A stretch of DNA of 7,712 nucleotides from Magnetococcales bacterium (GCA_015229045.1 JADGCJ010000159.1:1-7712); one strand, 5' to 3'; positions 1 to 6,734 are shown, counted from the stretch's first letter. Numbers and translations: made by a program. The notes: a model not told the origin generated them from the letters alone.

Positions 1-1
1 C

Positions 2-55
2 GTGGTATTGACTGTCTGCCTGGTCCTGGTTTTTCCTATCTCAATTTTTGGAGAA
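2..55 (+). other. Signal peptide core of the first envelope protein
   Basis: Residues ~2-16 are an uninterrupted hydrophobic run rich in Val, Leu and Ile. It is followed by Gly18 and a charged mature start (EEGLKHKE), so cleavage after SIFG is plausible. There is a Cys at residue 6, but the residues around it do not make a lipobox and it lies inside the hydrophobic core, so a lipoprotein is unlikely. The basic n-region expected before the core is missing, which suggests a few codons lie to the left of the window. Confidence 0.6.
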
Positions 56-1981
56 GAAGGGCTTAAGCATAAAGAAGTCAATATCGACCTGTCAGACTTG
101 ACAGCCAAGTCGCAAGATAGGCGATCCATTAAGCAAGCACTCAAGCTCCTTCCGGAACATCTAACCTCTGCTGAGGAATGGAAGGAACAAATGCTGAATT
201 CACTTCAGGAACATCTGGACTTAAATAAAAGCATGGAACTTATGAAAGAAAAAGAAAAATCTAAATTAGACATGGTTATTACCGGAATGCTCAAGCAATT
301 TGCGTCCAATCAAACCGGTCTGAACCCTGACACATGGCCCAAGGAGATGCTGGACAAAAACCAGAATACAATCAATGAAATCATCAAAAAAAGCCTGGAT
401 GGTGGATTCCTGACCAACTACACCGAGGGTCGGAATATGGCGGCAAAGCAACAGAGGGATGGATTGGAAAAGAGGTGCTTTGTCAAACCAGAGGAAGTTG
501 AAAGCCTTGTTGACTTGATTTCTCGGGAAATACCCAACCAGAAAGCAGCATCTTTGGTCGAACGTTTGCATCAGAAGGTACTGACAGAAAAACATTTGTT
601 CAGGATGGAAGGGGATCCATTGAAGGATAACATTCGAACCCAAATTGATAAAGAATTGGACCATATAAGGTGGCAAGAAAATTTCATCAAAGGATTCAAA
701 CCAATTTTTGGAAAATTTTCGGAAGAAATTTACTCAAACATGGAACAAGAGCTAATAGACAAGGCAAAACAGCTTGAGAAAGGCAGCCCGCAGTGCCGGG
801 GACAATCTGGATTTAGTCCTTATTCGGGTCTCAAAAAACTTATTGGCGAACAAGCTCAATCCTTGGAATGGAAAGCATTCCGCACTCATATCCTTGATGA
901 GTTGGACTTGGAGAAACAATGCCCAGGCTTGCCAAGGAGTGAAATCATTTCAGCCTTGGACAAATCCTCCGATTGGCCCATGACCTTGTCAGCCCATTTA
1001 GAGGAACTTAATAATTCGTTTTCTGAAAAGGTTCGACAATCTTTGGTGAATAATTTCCTGACTGAAGAGAATACATATCGTCAAGCCCGTTCCAATCGAT
1101 TGACAGAACGGATAATTCAAAGATCAAACTTGGAACACGAAGCCTTTACTAACAATTTACAGCGTTGCCTGCAAAATATCGTCGAGACTAAACGCAAAGA
1201 GCGAGCAGAAAATAATCTTAAGAGACGGTTTCCCGATATAGTCACAGGTATCTATGAGATTAAGGATGATAAAAAAGTAGACAATCTGGTCGAGAAATTT
1301 CAGAAAAAGATCGGCACATACGAGAATCTCGAGGATAATCAATTAGAGACCTTGGTCGGGGAGTTTCCATCCGACCTGCAACAAGTAAAAATTACGTTCC
1401 ATTTGAATGAGGAGCGTGAATCATTCTCTCAGCATGCCAATAAGTTGGTTAGAGAAGCATTGAATACCTTTGGGAAACAAAAAAGTCTCGTCGAGACGAC
1501 CATCCATGATGCTCCAAATGGGAATGTGTGCTATGAACCTAAAGGTGGAGACAATGTAGTACTGTCACTGAAGGAACGAATAAGTAAATGTACTGATACT
1601 TTGACCCGGCAATGGAACAGCAACCACACCCGAAATAAATATGCCTACCTGTTCCCAAGTAACCGGAAACTGATTGAGAAACTGTTAGCCACAAAATCTG
1701 AAGCTCCTTCCGAGGTTATTCCAAAGACCCAGGAAGTAAACCAAGTCAATTCCAAGATTTCCGGCCCAGATCCCAGCGGTGGTGGTAAAGGCGGCAAAGG
1801 ACATGGTGGTGGAAAAGGTGATGGTGAAGGTGATGGTGAAGATGGTGGTGGTAGTGGTGGTAAATGCCCTCTAAACTGTATCGACTTCCTGAATGAGGTT
1901 ATTGACAAAAAAAAGGTGCCAAATCAATGCAAAAAAGGGCTGACCAAAGAGTGCGTTAAAGCACTATCGACTATCAAGTGA
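2..1981 (+). CDS. Secreted helix-rich protein with Gly-rich linker and Cys-rich tail, 5' partial
   Basis: I do not recognise a family. The readable product is 659 residues from a GTG at position 2. The first ~17 residues are a hydrophobic signal-peptide core (VLTVCLVLVFPISIF, then GEEG) with no positively charged n-region, so the true start is probably just outside the window. Residues ~20-565 are charged and predicted mostly helical or coiled coil, with little Gly or Pro. Residues ~588-621 are a Gly/Lys/Asp/Glu linker, followed by a short tail with four cysteines (622, 626, 643, 651). The mature part has ten cysteines (159, 265, 307, 389, 510, 530 and the tail four), which fits an oxidising compartment such as the periplasm or cell surface. 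Two stretches (around 59-190 and 289-435) resemble each other. The stop overlaps the next gene's GTG by four bases, so the two are probably co-translated and work together. The function is unknown; a structural or scaffold role in the envelope is inference only. Confidence 0.8.
   Translation: MVLTVCLVLVFPISIFGEEGLKHKEVNIDLSDLTAKSQDRRSIKQALKLLPEHLTSAEEWKEQMLNSLQEHLDLNKSMELMKEKEKSKLDMVITGMLKQFASNQTGLNPDTWPKEMLDKNQNTINEIIKKSLDGGFLTNYTEGRNMAAKQQRDGLEKRCFVKPEEVESLVDLISREIPNQKAASLVERLHQKVLTEKHLFRMEGDPLKDNIRTQIDKELDHIRWQENFIKGFKPIFGKFSEEIYSNMEQELIDKAKQLEKGSPQCRGQSGFSPYSGLKKLIGEQAQSLEWKAFRTHILDELDLEKQCPGLPRSEIISALDKSSDWPMTLSAHLEELNNSFSEKVRQSLVNNFLTEENTYRQARSNRLTERIIQRSNLEHEAFTNNLQRCLQNIVETKRKERAENNLKRRFPDIVTGIYEIKDDKKVDNLVEKFQKKIGTYENLEDNQLETLVGEFPSDLQQVKITFHLNEERESFSQHANKLVREALNTFGKQKSLVETTIHDAPNGNVCYEPKGGDNVVLSLKERISKCTDTLTRQWNSNHTRNKYAYLFPSNRKLIEKLLATKSEAPSEVIPKTQEVNQVNSKISGPDPSGGGKGGKGHGGGKGDGEGDGEDGGGSGGKCPLNCIDFLNEVIDKKKVPNQCKKGLTKECVKALSTIK
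1778..1864 (+). repeat. Imperfect GGT-rich tandem repeat encoding a Gly/Lys/Asp linker
   Basis: This stretch is built from GGT/GGC-rich triplets and contains the 12-mer GGTGATGGTGAA twice in direct succession (1817-1828 and 1829-1840). It encodes residues ~593-621 in patterns such as GGGKGGKGH and GDGEGDGEDGG. Its low complexity separates the helical body of the protein from the four-cysteine tail, as expected of a flexible spacer. The repeat is in frame, so changes in copy number by multiples of three bases would keep the gene open. Confidence 0.75.
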
Positions 1982-3195
1982 GATCCATAATCATGCTCCT
2001 GCGCCGATACTTCATAGGATTTACTCTACTATTAGGGGTCACAGGAACACTGACCATCCCAGGTATTGCTGCACCTCCCTTGGTAAACCCAGATCTAAAA
2101 CAGATCCTGTCGATTTACGTTGAATCACAGTACGTCGGATGTTGTGTGGCTTCTTGGGTCTATGAAGAGGCACGTATAACCCGCCTGCATGAAGCTGGAT
2201 TCAAGTCGGCTCGTCGAATACATGTTCGAAATAAAGTCGAGAATCATTCATGTTCGGAGGTTATTGCCCTGGGGCCATTCCCTACCTGGGAAGTAATCGA
2301 TAAAATTGTTCTAACCTTGAGGAAAAAATCCCCCTGGAAAGAGTATAACCCCCGGAGAGGCGATATTATGTCACAACAGGAGTGGCAGGAATCCCAAATA
2401 ATTTTTGGCAAGAGGTTGGAATGTATTCCAGTACCCAAACCCGAACCCGAAACTGAACCCGACCCGCAGTTGTTCATCCATTTCGACCCAACCCTTATTC
2501 AAGCCACAGATAAAGATGGCGATAAACGAGAAATCAAAATATCCAACCCTTATTGGTTGGGTCGTACAGAGACAACAGTAGTCCAATATGCCGCCTGCGT
2601 GAGTGCAGGAGTATGCCAACCCCCGGCTGAAATTGGACTGGGATGTCACTGGCCAGGATACCAGGAACGACCTCGAGGGGGTTCTTATCCCATAAATTGT
2701 CTAACCCTGATGCAAATTCAGACCTTCATGGAATGGTATTCCGCTCAATACCCAGGTCTGCACTTTCACTTGCCAACACCTGAGCAATGGCTGGGAGCCG
2801 CATTGGGTAAAAAATACATGGAGGATAAGGATAAAAATGAGATTTGCCAGGATAAAAAAAGTCACCCCAATCTTTGTGACTCCTGTCCACCACCACCTCG
2901 CGTCCCCGGAAAAAACAATGGCTGGGCAGCCGGGGCTTCGGTTGATCGCGACTCTAAATGTCTCACCAACGGTTTGGTTGATATGGTGGGTAACGTGGCC
3001 GAATTGGTACAAGGATCAGACAATTCCCTCAAGCTAATGGGTGGAGGATGGCGCACTCCTATCATACATAAACTCTCACTTGCCACATTGGAAATGTTGG
3101 AAAAGCCGCTGTCTGAAAATGAGAAACTTCCCCTGCACAAAATATCATGGGCAGGCTTTCGCATGGCGGTTGACCGCATCCAGAGATCAAAATGA
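1978..3195 (+). CDS. Secreted SPOR-like / SUMF1 (FGE-sulfatase fold) domain protein
   Basis: The product is 405 residues and begins with a Sec signal peptide: basic LLRR, then a hydrophobic core, with possible cleavage after PGIAA near residue 32. Residues ~47-117 have a SPOR-like layout: beta strand, helix with HEAGF, strands, a GPFPT motif at 99-103, then a helix. SPOR domains bind septal peptidoglycan; this assignment is inference. A Pro/Glu linker (151-163) leads to a SUMF1-type domain (~165-400). Its family landmarks are YWLGRTETTVVQYAAC, YPINCLTLMQI, LPTPEQWLGAALG (265-277), NGLVDMVGNVAELV (331-344), GGGWR (355-359) and GFRMA (393-397). Catalytic formylglycine-generating enzymes carry a cysteine pair just after the GGS/GGW motif. 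Here that segment has none, so a non-catalytic or binding role is more likely. Twelve cysteines elsewhere suggest disulfides. The GTG start overlaps the previous stop (GTGA); ATG at 1993 is an alternative that also keeps the signal peptide. It is probably the partner of the upstream secreted protein. Confidence 0.85.
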   Translation: MRSIIMLLRRYFIGFTLLLGVTGTLTIPGIAAPPLVNPDLKQILSIYVESQYVGCCVASWVYEEARITRLHEAGFKSARRIHVRNKVENHSCSEVIALGPFPTWEVIDKIVLTLRKKSPWKEYNPRRGDIMSQQEWQESQIIFGKRLECIPVPKPEPETEPDPQLFIHFDPTLIQATDKDGDKREIKISNPYWLGRTETTVVQYAACVSAGVCQPPAEIGLGCHWPGYQERPRGGSYPINCLTLMQIQTFMEWYSAQYPGLHFHLPTPEQWLGAALGKKYMEDKDKNEICQDKKSHPNLCDSCPPPPRVPGKNNGWAAGASVDRDSKCLTNGLVDMVGNVAELVQGSDNSLKLMGGGWRTPIIHKLSLATLEMLEKPLSENEKLPLHKISWAGFRMAVDRIQRSK

Positions 3196-3314
3196 GTAAA
3201 TATTGCTTCTATCTGATCATCTGAGAATCTCATCCATGCCCTGACCGGCACAGATTTGTCACACGATCATACCGAATTGACGTGGATTGCCTGCGGGAAG
3301 ATTGTCCCAACAGG
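3196..3314. other. Convergent intergenic spacer
   Basis: This gap lies between the 3' ends of the + strand SUMF1 gene and the - strand antitoxin gene. I see no ORF with a ribosome binding site and no convincing intrinsic terminator. The best inverted repeat is the short TGAGAATCTCA, a 4-bp stem with no T-run. The change in base composition between the two halves of the window falls around here. Confidence 0.4.
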
Positions 3315-3644
3315 TCATGAAATTGAAACCCTATCCATCGTCTCCGGCTGGTACTTTCGGATAATCGTGCGCTTGATTTCCTCGCCAAACTGCTCGGATG
3401 CAAGATCAAGCTCATAACTTTTTTGCAGGTTCATCCAGAAAGCGGCTTCTACCCCAAGCCATTGTTCAAGACGCAAAGCCGTGTCAGCAGTCATGGCCCG
3501 TTTACCGGCAATGAGCTGGTAAATCCGATTGGATGGTACGTGGATGTGTCGTGCCAATTCGGCGGACGTTACTCCAATCTCGGCCAATTCATCGGCCAGG
3601 ATTTTACCTGGATGAATCGGGTAAATGGGTCGTTTCTCGATCAT
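3315..3644 (-). CDS. higA: HigA-family antitoxin (XRE-type HTH DNA-binding protein)
   Basis: The product is 109 residues, close to the usual HigA length. HigA proteins neutralise the HigB mRNA interferase and repress their own operon through a Cro/C1-type helix-turn-helix. Landmarks are the N-terminal IHPGKIL (10-16), the HTH at ~27-50 (SAELARHIHVPSNRIYQLI), GKRAMTADTALRL (47-59) and AFWMNLQKSYEL (68-79), all typical of this family. The ATG at 3644 was chosen over the longer upstream frame for three reasons: family proteins begin just before HPG, a perfect AAGGAGG lies four bases upstream, and the upstream codons belong to a different gene read in another frame. The cognate toxin gene directly upstream is reduced to its last ~27 codons, so this antitoxin appears to be an orphan. 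It may persist as a regulator, or as an anti-toxin against related toxins encoded elsewhere. Confidence 0.9.
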   Translation of the reverse strand: MIEKRPIYPIHPGKILADELAEIGVTSAELARHIHVPSNRIYQLIAGKRAMTADTALRLEQWLGVEAAFWMNLQKSYELDLASEQFGEEIKRTIIRKYQPETMDRVSIS

Positions 3645-3648
3645 AGTG

Positions 3649-3655
3649 CCTCCTT
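3649..3655 (-). promoter_or_regulatory. Consensus ribosome binding site of higA
   Basis: On the minus strand this reads AAGGAGG, a full anti-16S match, four bases before ATG 3644. It decides the start of higA and overlaps the last base of the stop codon of the higB remnant. This is the tight toxin-then-antitoxin coupling usual in higBA operons. Confidence 0.8.
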
Positions 3656-3738
3656 CATGAGCGGTCATCGACAATTTCGATATTGAAGGGTCGTATTGCA
3701 CCGTCCGGCCACTCAAAACACACTCGCCATTGAGTCCT
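3655..3738 (-). pseudogene. higB: HigB toxin remnant (C-terminal ~27 codons only)
   Basis: Reading the minus strand in the frame ending at TGA 3657-3655 gives RTQWRVCFEWPDG, then AIRPFNIEIVDDRS, then stop. This matches the C-terminal strands of RelE/HigB-type mRNA interferases, where a (Q)WR(I/V)CF.W..G segment is followed by (V/I)EIVDYH or similar. Full HigB toxins are about 90-100 residues, so roughly the first two thirds are missing. Upstream of 3738 the frame stays open but runs into the hairpin at 3751-3775, where no toxin-like sequence is visible. The stop lies ten bases before the higA ATG, the normal higBA arrangement. I infer a 5' deletion or replacement that inactivated the toxin and spared the antitoxin. 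The alternative, a very divergent toxin start, seems unlikely because no start codon with a ribosome binding site precedes it. Confidence 0.75.
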
Positions 3739-3750
3739 GAACCCGGATGA

Positions 3751-3786
3751 CCCCTCTCCCAAATCAGGAGAGGGGCCAGTTTTTTT
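3751..3786 (+). terminator. Intrinsic terminator-like hairpin (plus-strand polarity)
   Basis: A perfect 9-bp stem, CCCCTCTCC (3751-3759) with GGAGAGGGG (3767-3775), encloses a 7-base loop. It is followed after CCAG by seven Ts (3780-3786). By polarity it would stop plus-strand transcripts, yet no plus-strand gene ends nearby; the SUMF1 gene ends ~560 bases earlier. On the minus strand, where the GTPase gene stops at 3800, the hairpin has no trailing T-run and would be a weaker terminator. CCCTCTCC/GGAGAGGG hairpins are also common as dispersed intergenic elements, so this may be such an element rather than a dedicated terminator. Confidence 0.6.
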
Positions 3787-3799
3787 GATTCGATGGGGG

Positions 3800-5302
3800 T
3801 CAAGACGCTTCCGTATGGGCCTGGGGATTCTGCCCGCCGGCCCTGCCGGATGGATTGGTGAATTGATCGTTCAGGTTCTGGACGTAGCTGTCGGCATCTT
3901 TCAGGACGTTGTGGATCATTTTTTCGGTCCGGCCACCCCACCCGGTTGGCGTCAGGGTGAGCAGGGAACGAAGCGGTCGGGTATTGAGGGCAAAGGCCCG
4001 GGTCAGAAAATCGCGAATGTCGGGCTTTTGAATGTCCCGCAGGGTATTGGTCAGGGTCAGGCGCGCCGCATATTTGCGCACGAACATGTGGACCGATCCC
4101 AATACACCCAGAATGGCCAACGCCAACGCAACCACCCCAACCTGTTGCATGCCCCAGGCCCCTGACGACCAGTCCAGAAGCAGCAGAGAACCCAGCCAGG
4201 TACCCATGGAAGCCGATGCCCCCTGGGCGGCAAAGGAATAAACCCCCAAAACTCCCAGGATGGCCAACAGGATGGCATCCGTGATCAGGACATTTTTGCG
4301 CCAGTTGCGCAACATGTCCCGCATCCGGGGCACAACTTCCATTTCGATCACCTTGGCCGTATGGTCCAGCACACCGATGATGCGATAGGCCCGCTCAATC
4401 TCGACCCGGTTGATTCTCTGGACAATTTCATCCATGTCTTCATCCCGTTTGGCCTCATAACGGGCCTTCAGGGTGGCATCGGCAATGGGATGGGCACTCT
4501 CGGGATTGTAGATCTGGTAGAAACGCCCGGCGGTCAAACCCGACTGGGCCAAGGCCCGCTGCCAGGCCGCCACCACCTCTTCAAGATTGTCCTCGCGGAC
4601 CGTGCAATCGACCTGGTTCAGAATAAACAGAAACTTGTTGGAGTCATGGCGGTTGATCGTCTTGGCCACCAGATGGTCCAGGGTATCCCGCATGGCCCCG
4701 GGTTCTGGATGGCGGGCGTCGAAAAAGACCATGACCAGATCGGAAAGGTTGATGATGTGATCGGTGATGCGCAAAGTGGAGGTGCGTTGGGCATCGGCAT
4801 CAAAACCGGGCGAATCGATCATGATCCGCCCTCGCAGCTTTTCGGTGGGGCAGGTCTTGAGTTGCAGATAGGCATCGATGCGCCGCCCTTCACCGGAAAC
4901 AACCTGTTCAATCTCGTGGCTGATCTGGTAAAAAGGAAACCGGGGATCGGCATCCAGGGCCAGACCGGGCAGGGTGTGAATCTTGTCCTCGTTGCTGAAA
5001 CAGATGACCGTGAACTTGTCGTCCACCGCCTGGTTGCCGGTACGTTGCAGGGGCAATTCCAGAAAATGATTGATGAAAGTCGATTTTCCGGCACTGAAGG
5101 TCCCCAGGACCGAAATCAGGGGCCACCAGGGTACCCGTGTGGCAAAAGACTCCTCGCGGCTGAGGATGCCCATCCGATAGGCAACCCAATCAAGTTCCCG
5201 AAAACTTTGTACCACCTTCAGCAGGATGGGATTTTCCTCCTTCAGGTGTTTTTCCAGGCTGTTGAGCCGGCGATCAATCTGGCTGGTGTTGCTTGTTGAC
5301 AT
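3800..5302 (-). CDS. Dynamin-like membrane-associated GTPase
   Basis: The product is 500 residues. Bacterial dynamin-family proteins bind GTP through a large GTPase domain and remodel or tether membranes. The G1/P-loop is GTFSAGKST (67-75), the G2 threonine is probably T98 in DDKFTV, G3 is DSPG (163-166) and G4 is NQVD (229-232). The FSAGKST P-loop and the long insertion before G3 are dynamin/EHD-like rather than Era- or Ras-like. Residues ~280-335 are helical. Two hydrophobic segments follow, at ~337-358 (TDAILLAILGVLGVYSF) and ~388-408 (VGVVALALAILGVLGSV), giving a hairpin-like membrane anchor before a soluble tail. ATG 5302 was chosen because GGAG lies six bases upstream and the product aligns sensibly from there. 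An upstream in-frame ATG at 5383 would add 27 Pro/Gly-containing residues with no ribosome binding site. The gene is divergent from gltA and not part of a visible operon. Its physiological role is unknown. Confidence 0.88.
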   Translation of the reverse strand: MSTSNTSQIDRRLNSLEKHLKEENPILLKVVQSFRELDWVAYRMGILSREESFATRVPWWPLISVLGTFSAGKSTFINHFLELPLQRTGNQAVDDKFTVICFSNEDKIHTLPGLALDADPRFPFYQISHEIEQVVSGEGRRIDAYLQLKTCPTEKLRGRIMIDSPGFDADAQRTSTLRITDHIINLSDLVMVFFDARHPEPGAMRDTLDHLVAKTINRHDSNKFLFILNQVDCTVREDNLEEVVAAWQRALAQSGLTAGRFYQIYNPESAHPIADATLKARYEAKRDEDMDEIVQRINRVEIERAYRIIGVLDHTAKVIEMEVVPRMRDMLRNWRKNVLITDAILLAILGVLGVYSFAAQGASASMGTWLGSLLLLDWSSGAWGMQQVGVVALALAILGVLGSVHMFVRKYAARLTLTNTLRDIQKPDIRDFLTRAFALNTRPLRSLLTLTPTGWGGRTEKMIHNVLKDADSYVQNLNDQFTNPSGRAGGQNPQAHTEAS

Positions 5303-5353
5303 GAAGGTCTCCACAGGTCCAGGGGAAAACGGTGCGGGATGCAAACCTTTTCT

Positions 5354-5383
5354 GGTATAACCTAAACGGTATGTGGAACTCAA
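5354..5383 (-). promoter_or_regulatory. Candidate sigma-70 promoter for the dynamin-like GTPase gene
   Basis: On the minus strand, TTGAGT (5383-5378) and TATACC (5359-5354) are separated by 18 bases, each matching four of six consensus positions. The start codon lies ~50 bases downstream. It sits in the 133-bp divergent region shared with gltA. The call rests on pattern matching only. Confidence 0.3.
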
Positions 5384-5412
5384 TTGGTCTAGGTTCGGTA
5401 CGTATCTCTATT
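5384..5412 (+). promoter_or_regulatory. Weak candidate promoter for gltA
   Basis: TTGGTC (5384-5389) and TCTATT (5407-5412) have 17-base spacing and match three and four consensus positions. They lie just ahead of the gltA ribosome binding site (GGAG at 5425-5428), leaving a very short leader. An alternative is TGGTATAAC (5353-5361), which resembles an extended -10 without a good -35. The gltA promoter must be in this 133-bp gap or read in from outside, but its exact place is not certain. Confidence 0.25.
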
Positions 5413-5435
5413 TGGAATAAATTTGGAGTGACGCC

Positions 5436-6734
5436 ATGGACAAGAATTCCCTGACAATTCGCGACAACCGTACCGGCAAGGAGGTCAATCTGCCGGTCAT
5501 CGAGGGTTCCGAAGGACCGCCAGTCATTGAAATAGGAAACATTTTCAAAGAGTTTGGCCTTTTCACGCTGGATCCTGGATTTCGTTCCACAGCCTCCTGC
5601 AAGAGTGACATCACCTTCATCGACGGTGATCAGGGCATCCTGCTGCATCGGGGCTATCCCATCGAGCAATTGGCGGAAAAAAGCAGTTATCTGGAAGTGT
5701 GTTATTTGCTGATATTCGGCCACCTCCCCACCCAGGCGGAGTTTACCAATTTCAAGCAACTCGTGACCCATCACACCATGGTTCACGAGCAACTGCAACA
5801 GTTCTATCATGGATTCCGGCGTGATGCACATCCCATGGCCATCATGGTCGGGGTGGTGGGGGCGCTCTCGTCGTTCTATCACGATTCCCTGGATATTTCC
5901 GATCCGCGTCATCGGGAAATCGCTGCCTACCGATTGCTTTCCAAGATGCCGACAATCGCGGCATTTTCCTACAAGTACGCTGTCGGGCAACCGTTCATCT
6001 ATCCCCAGAACAAACTGGGGTTTGTCGAAAATTTTCTGCACATGATGTTTGCGGTCCCGTGTGATACCTATCACATCTCCCCGGTGCTGGTGCAGGCCAT
6101 GGAAAAAATCATGATCCTGCACGCCGATCACGAGCAGAATGCCTCGACCGCCACCGTGCGCCTGGCCGGTTCGTCGCTGGCCAACCCGTTTGCGGCCATT
6201 TCGGCAGGTATTGGTGCCCTGTGGGGCCCGGCCCATGGCGGTGCCAACGAAGCCGTCCTCAACATGCTGGAAGAAATCGGCAATCCGGATCACATCGGCG
6301 AATACATCCGCCGCGCCAAGGATCCCCAGGACACCTTTCGCTTGATGGGATTCGGACACCGGGTGTATAAAAATTACGACCCGCGTGCCAAAATATTGCG
6401 CGTCGCCGCCCATGAGGTCCTCAAGGAGCTGGATCGCACCGATGATCCCCGCCTCCAGGTCGCCCTCAAACTGGAACAGATTGCCCTGGAAGATGACTAT
6501 TTCATCAAGAAAAAGCTCTATCCGAACGTGGATTTCTACTCCGGTCTCATCCTGTCGGCCATCGGCATTCCCACCAACATGTTCACCGTGATCTTCGCCC
6601 TCTCCCGCTCGGTGGGGTGGATCAGCCAGTGGATGGAGATGATGGCAGAAAAAGACCAATCCATTGGGCGGCCCCGACAGTTGTACACCGGAGCCAAGAA
6701 ACGGGATTATGTCGCCATCGAAAATCGCGGCTGA
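5436..6734 (+). CDS. gltA: Citrate synthase (type II, Gram-negative form)
   Basis: This enzyme condenses oxaloacetate and acetyl-CoA to citrate, the entry step of the TCA cycle, in the cytoplasm. The 432 residues match the length of the hexameric Gram-negative enzyme (E. coli GltA is about 427) and include its N-terminal beta-rich extension ([18 protein letters not shown]). The catalytic residues are His267 in [11 protein letters not shown], His308 in [14 protein letters not shown] (the family signature, 305-318) and Asp366 in NVDFYSG. The conserved [11 protein letters not shown] segment (228-238) is also intact. The start ATG has GGAG seven bases upstream. The gene lies divergent from the GTPase gene and is followed by a hairpin (6754-6784) and then acetolactate synthase on the same strand. 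It appears complete and functional. The allosteric NADH regulation known in some proteobacterial type II enzymes is possible but cannot be read from the sequence. Confidence 0.97.
   Translation: MDKNSLTIRDNRTGKEVNLPVIEGSEGPPVIEIGNIFKEFGLFTLDPGFRSTASCKSDITFIDGDQGILLHRGYPIEQLAEKSSYLEVCYLLIFGHLPTQAEFTNFKQLVTHHTMVHEQLQQFYHGFRRDAHPMAIMVGVVGALSSFYHDSLDISDPRHREIAAYRLLSKMPTIAAFSYKYAVGQPFIYPQNKLGFVENFLHMMFAVPCDTYHISPVLVQAMEKIMILHADHEQNASTATVRLAGSSLANPFAAISAGIGALWGPAHGGANEAVLNMLEEIGNPDHIGEYIRRAKDPQDTFRLMGFGHRVYKNYDPRAKILRVAAHEVLKELDRTDDPRLQVALKLEQIALEDDYFIKKKLYPNVDFYSGLILSAIGIPTNMFTVIFALSRSVGWISQWMEMMAEKDQSIGRPRQLYTGAKKRDYVAIENRG

Noticed and set aside
1778..1864. Calcium-binding RTX-type repeats in the Gly/Asp-rich stretch
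   Set aside because: The spacing does not fit the GGxGxDxUx nonapeptide; the stretch is irregular and Lys-containing, better read as a flexible linker.
1645..1908. An 87-codon Pro/Ser-rich minus-strand frame
   Set aside because: It is the antisense of the GGT-rich linker, which gives Pro and Ser codons automatically.
3020..3195. A diversity-generating retroelement variable region at the C-terminus of the SUMF1 protein
   Set aside because: SUMF1-fold proteins are known targets, but this C-terminus lacks the Asn-rich, AAC-codon pattern of variable repeats, and no template repeat or reverse transcriptase is in the window.
3645..3941. N-terminal extension of higA to an ATG at 3941
   Set aside because: It would add 99 residues with no HigA homology and overlap the end of the GTPase gene. 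The same bases in another frame encode the HigB tail, and a perfect ribosome binding site precedes ATG 3644.
4361..5299. A 312-codon plus-strand frame opposite the GTPase gene
   Set aside because: The minus-strand frame has all four GTPase motifs and membrane segments. The plus-strand translation is low in recognisable features and is a mirror of GC-rich codons.
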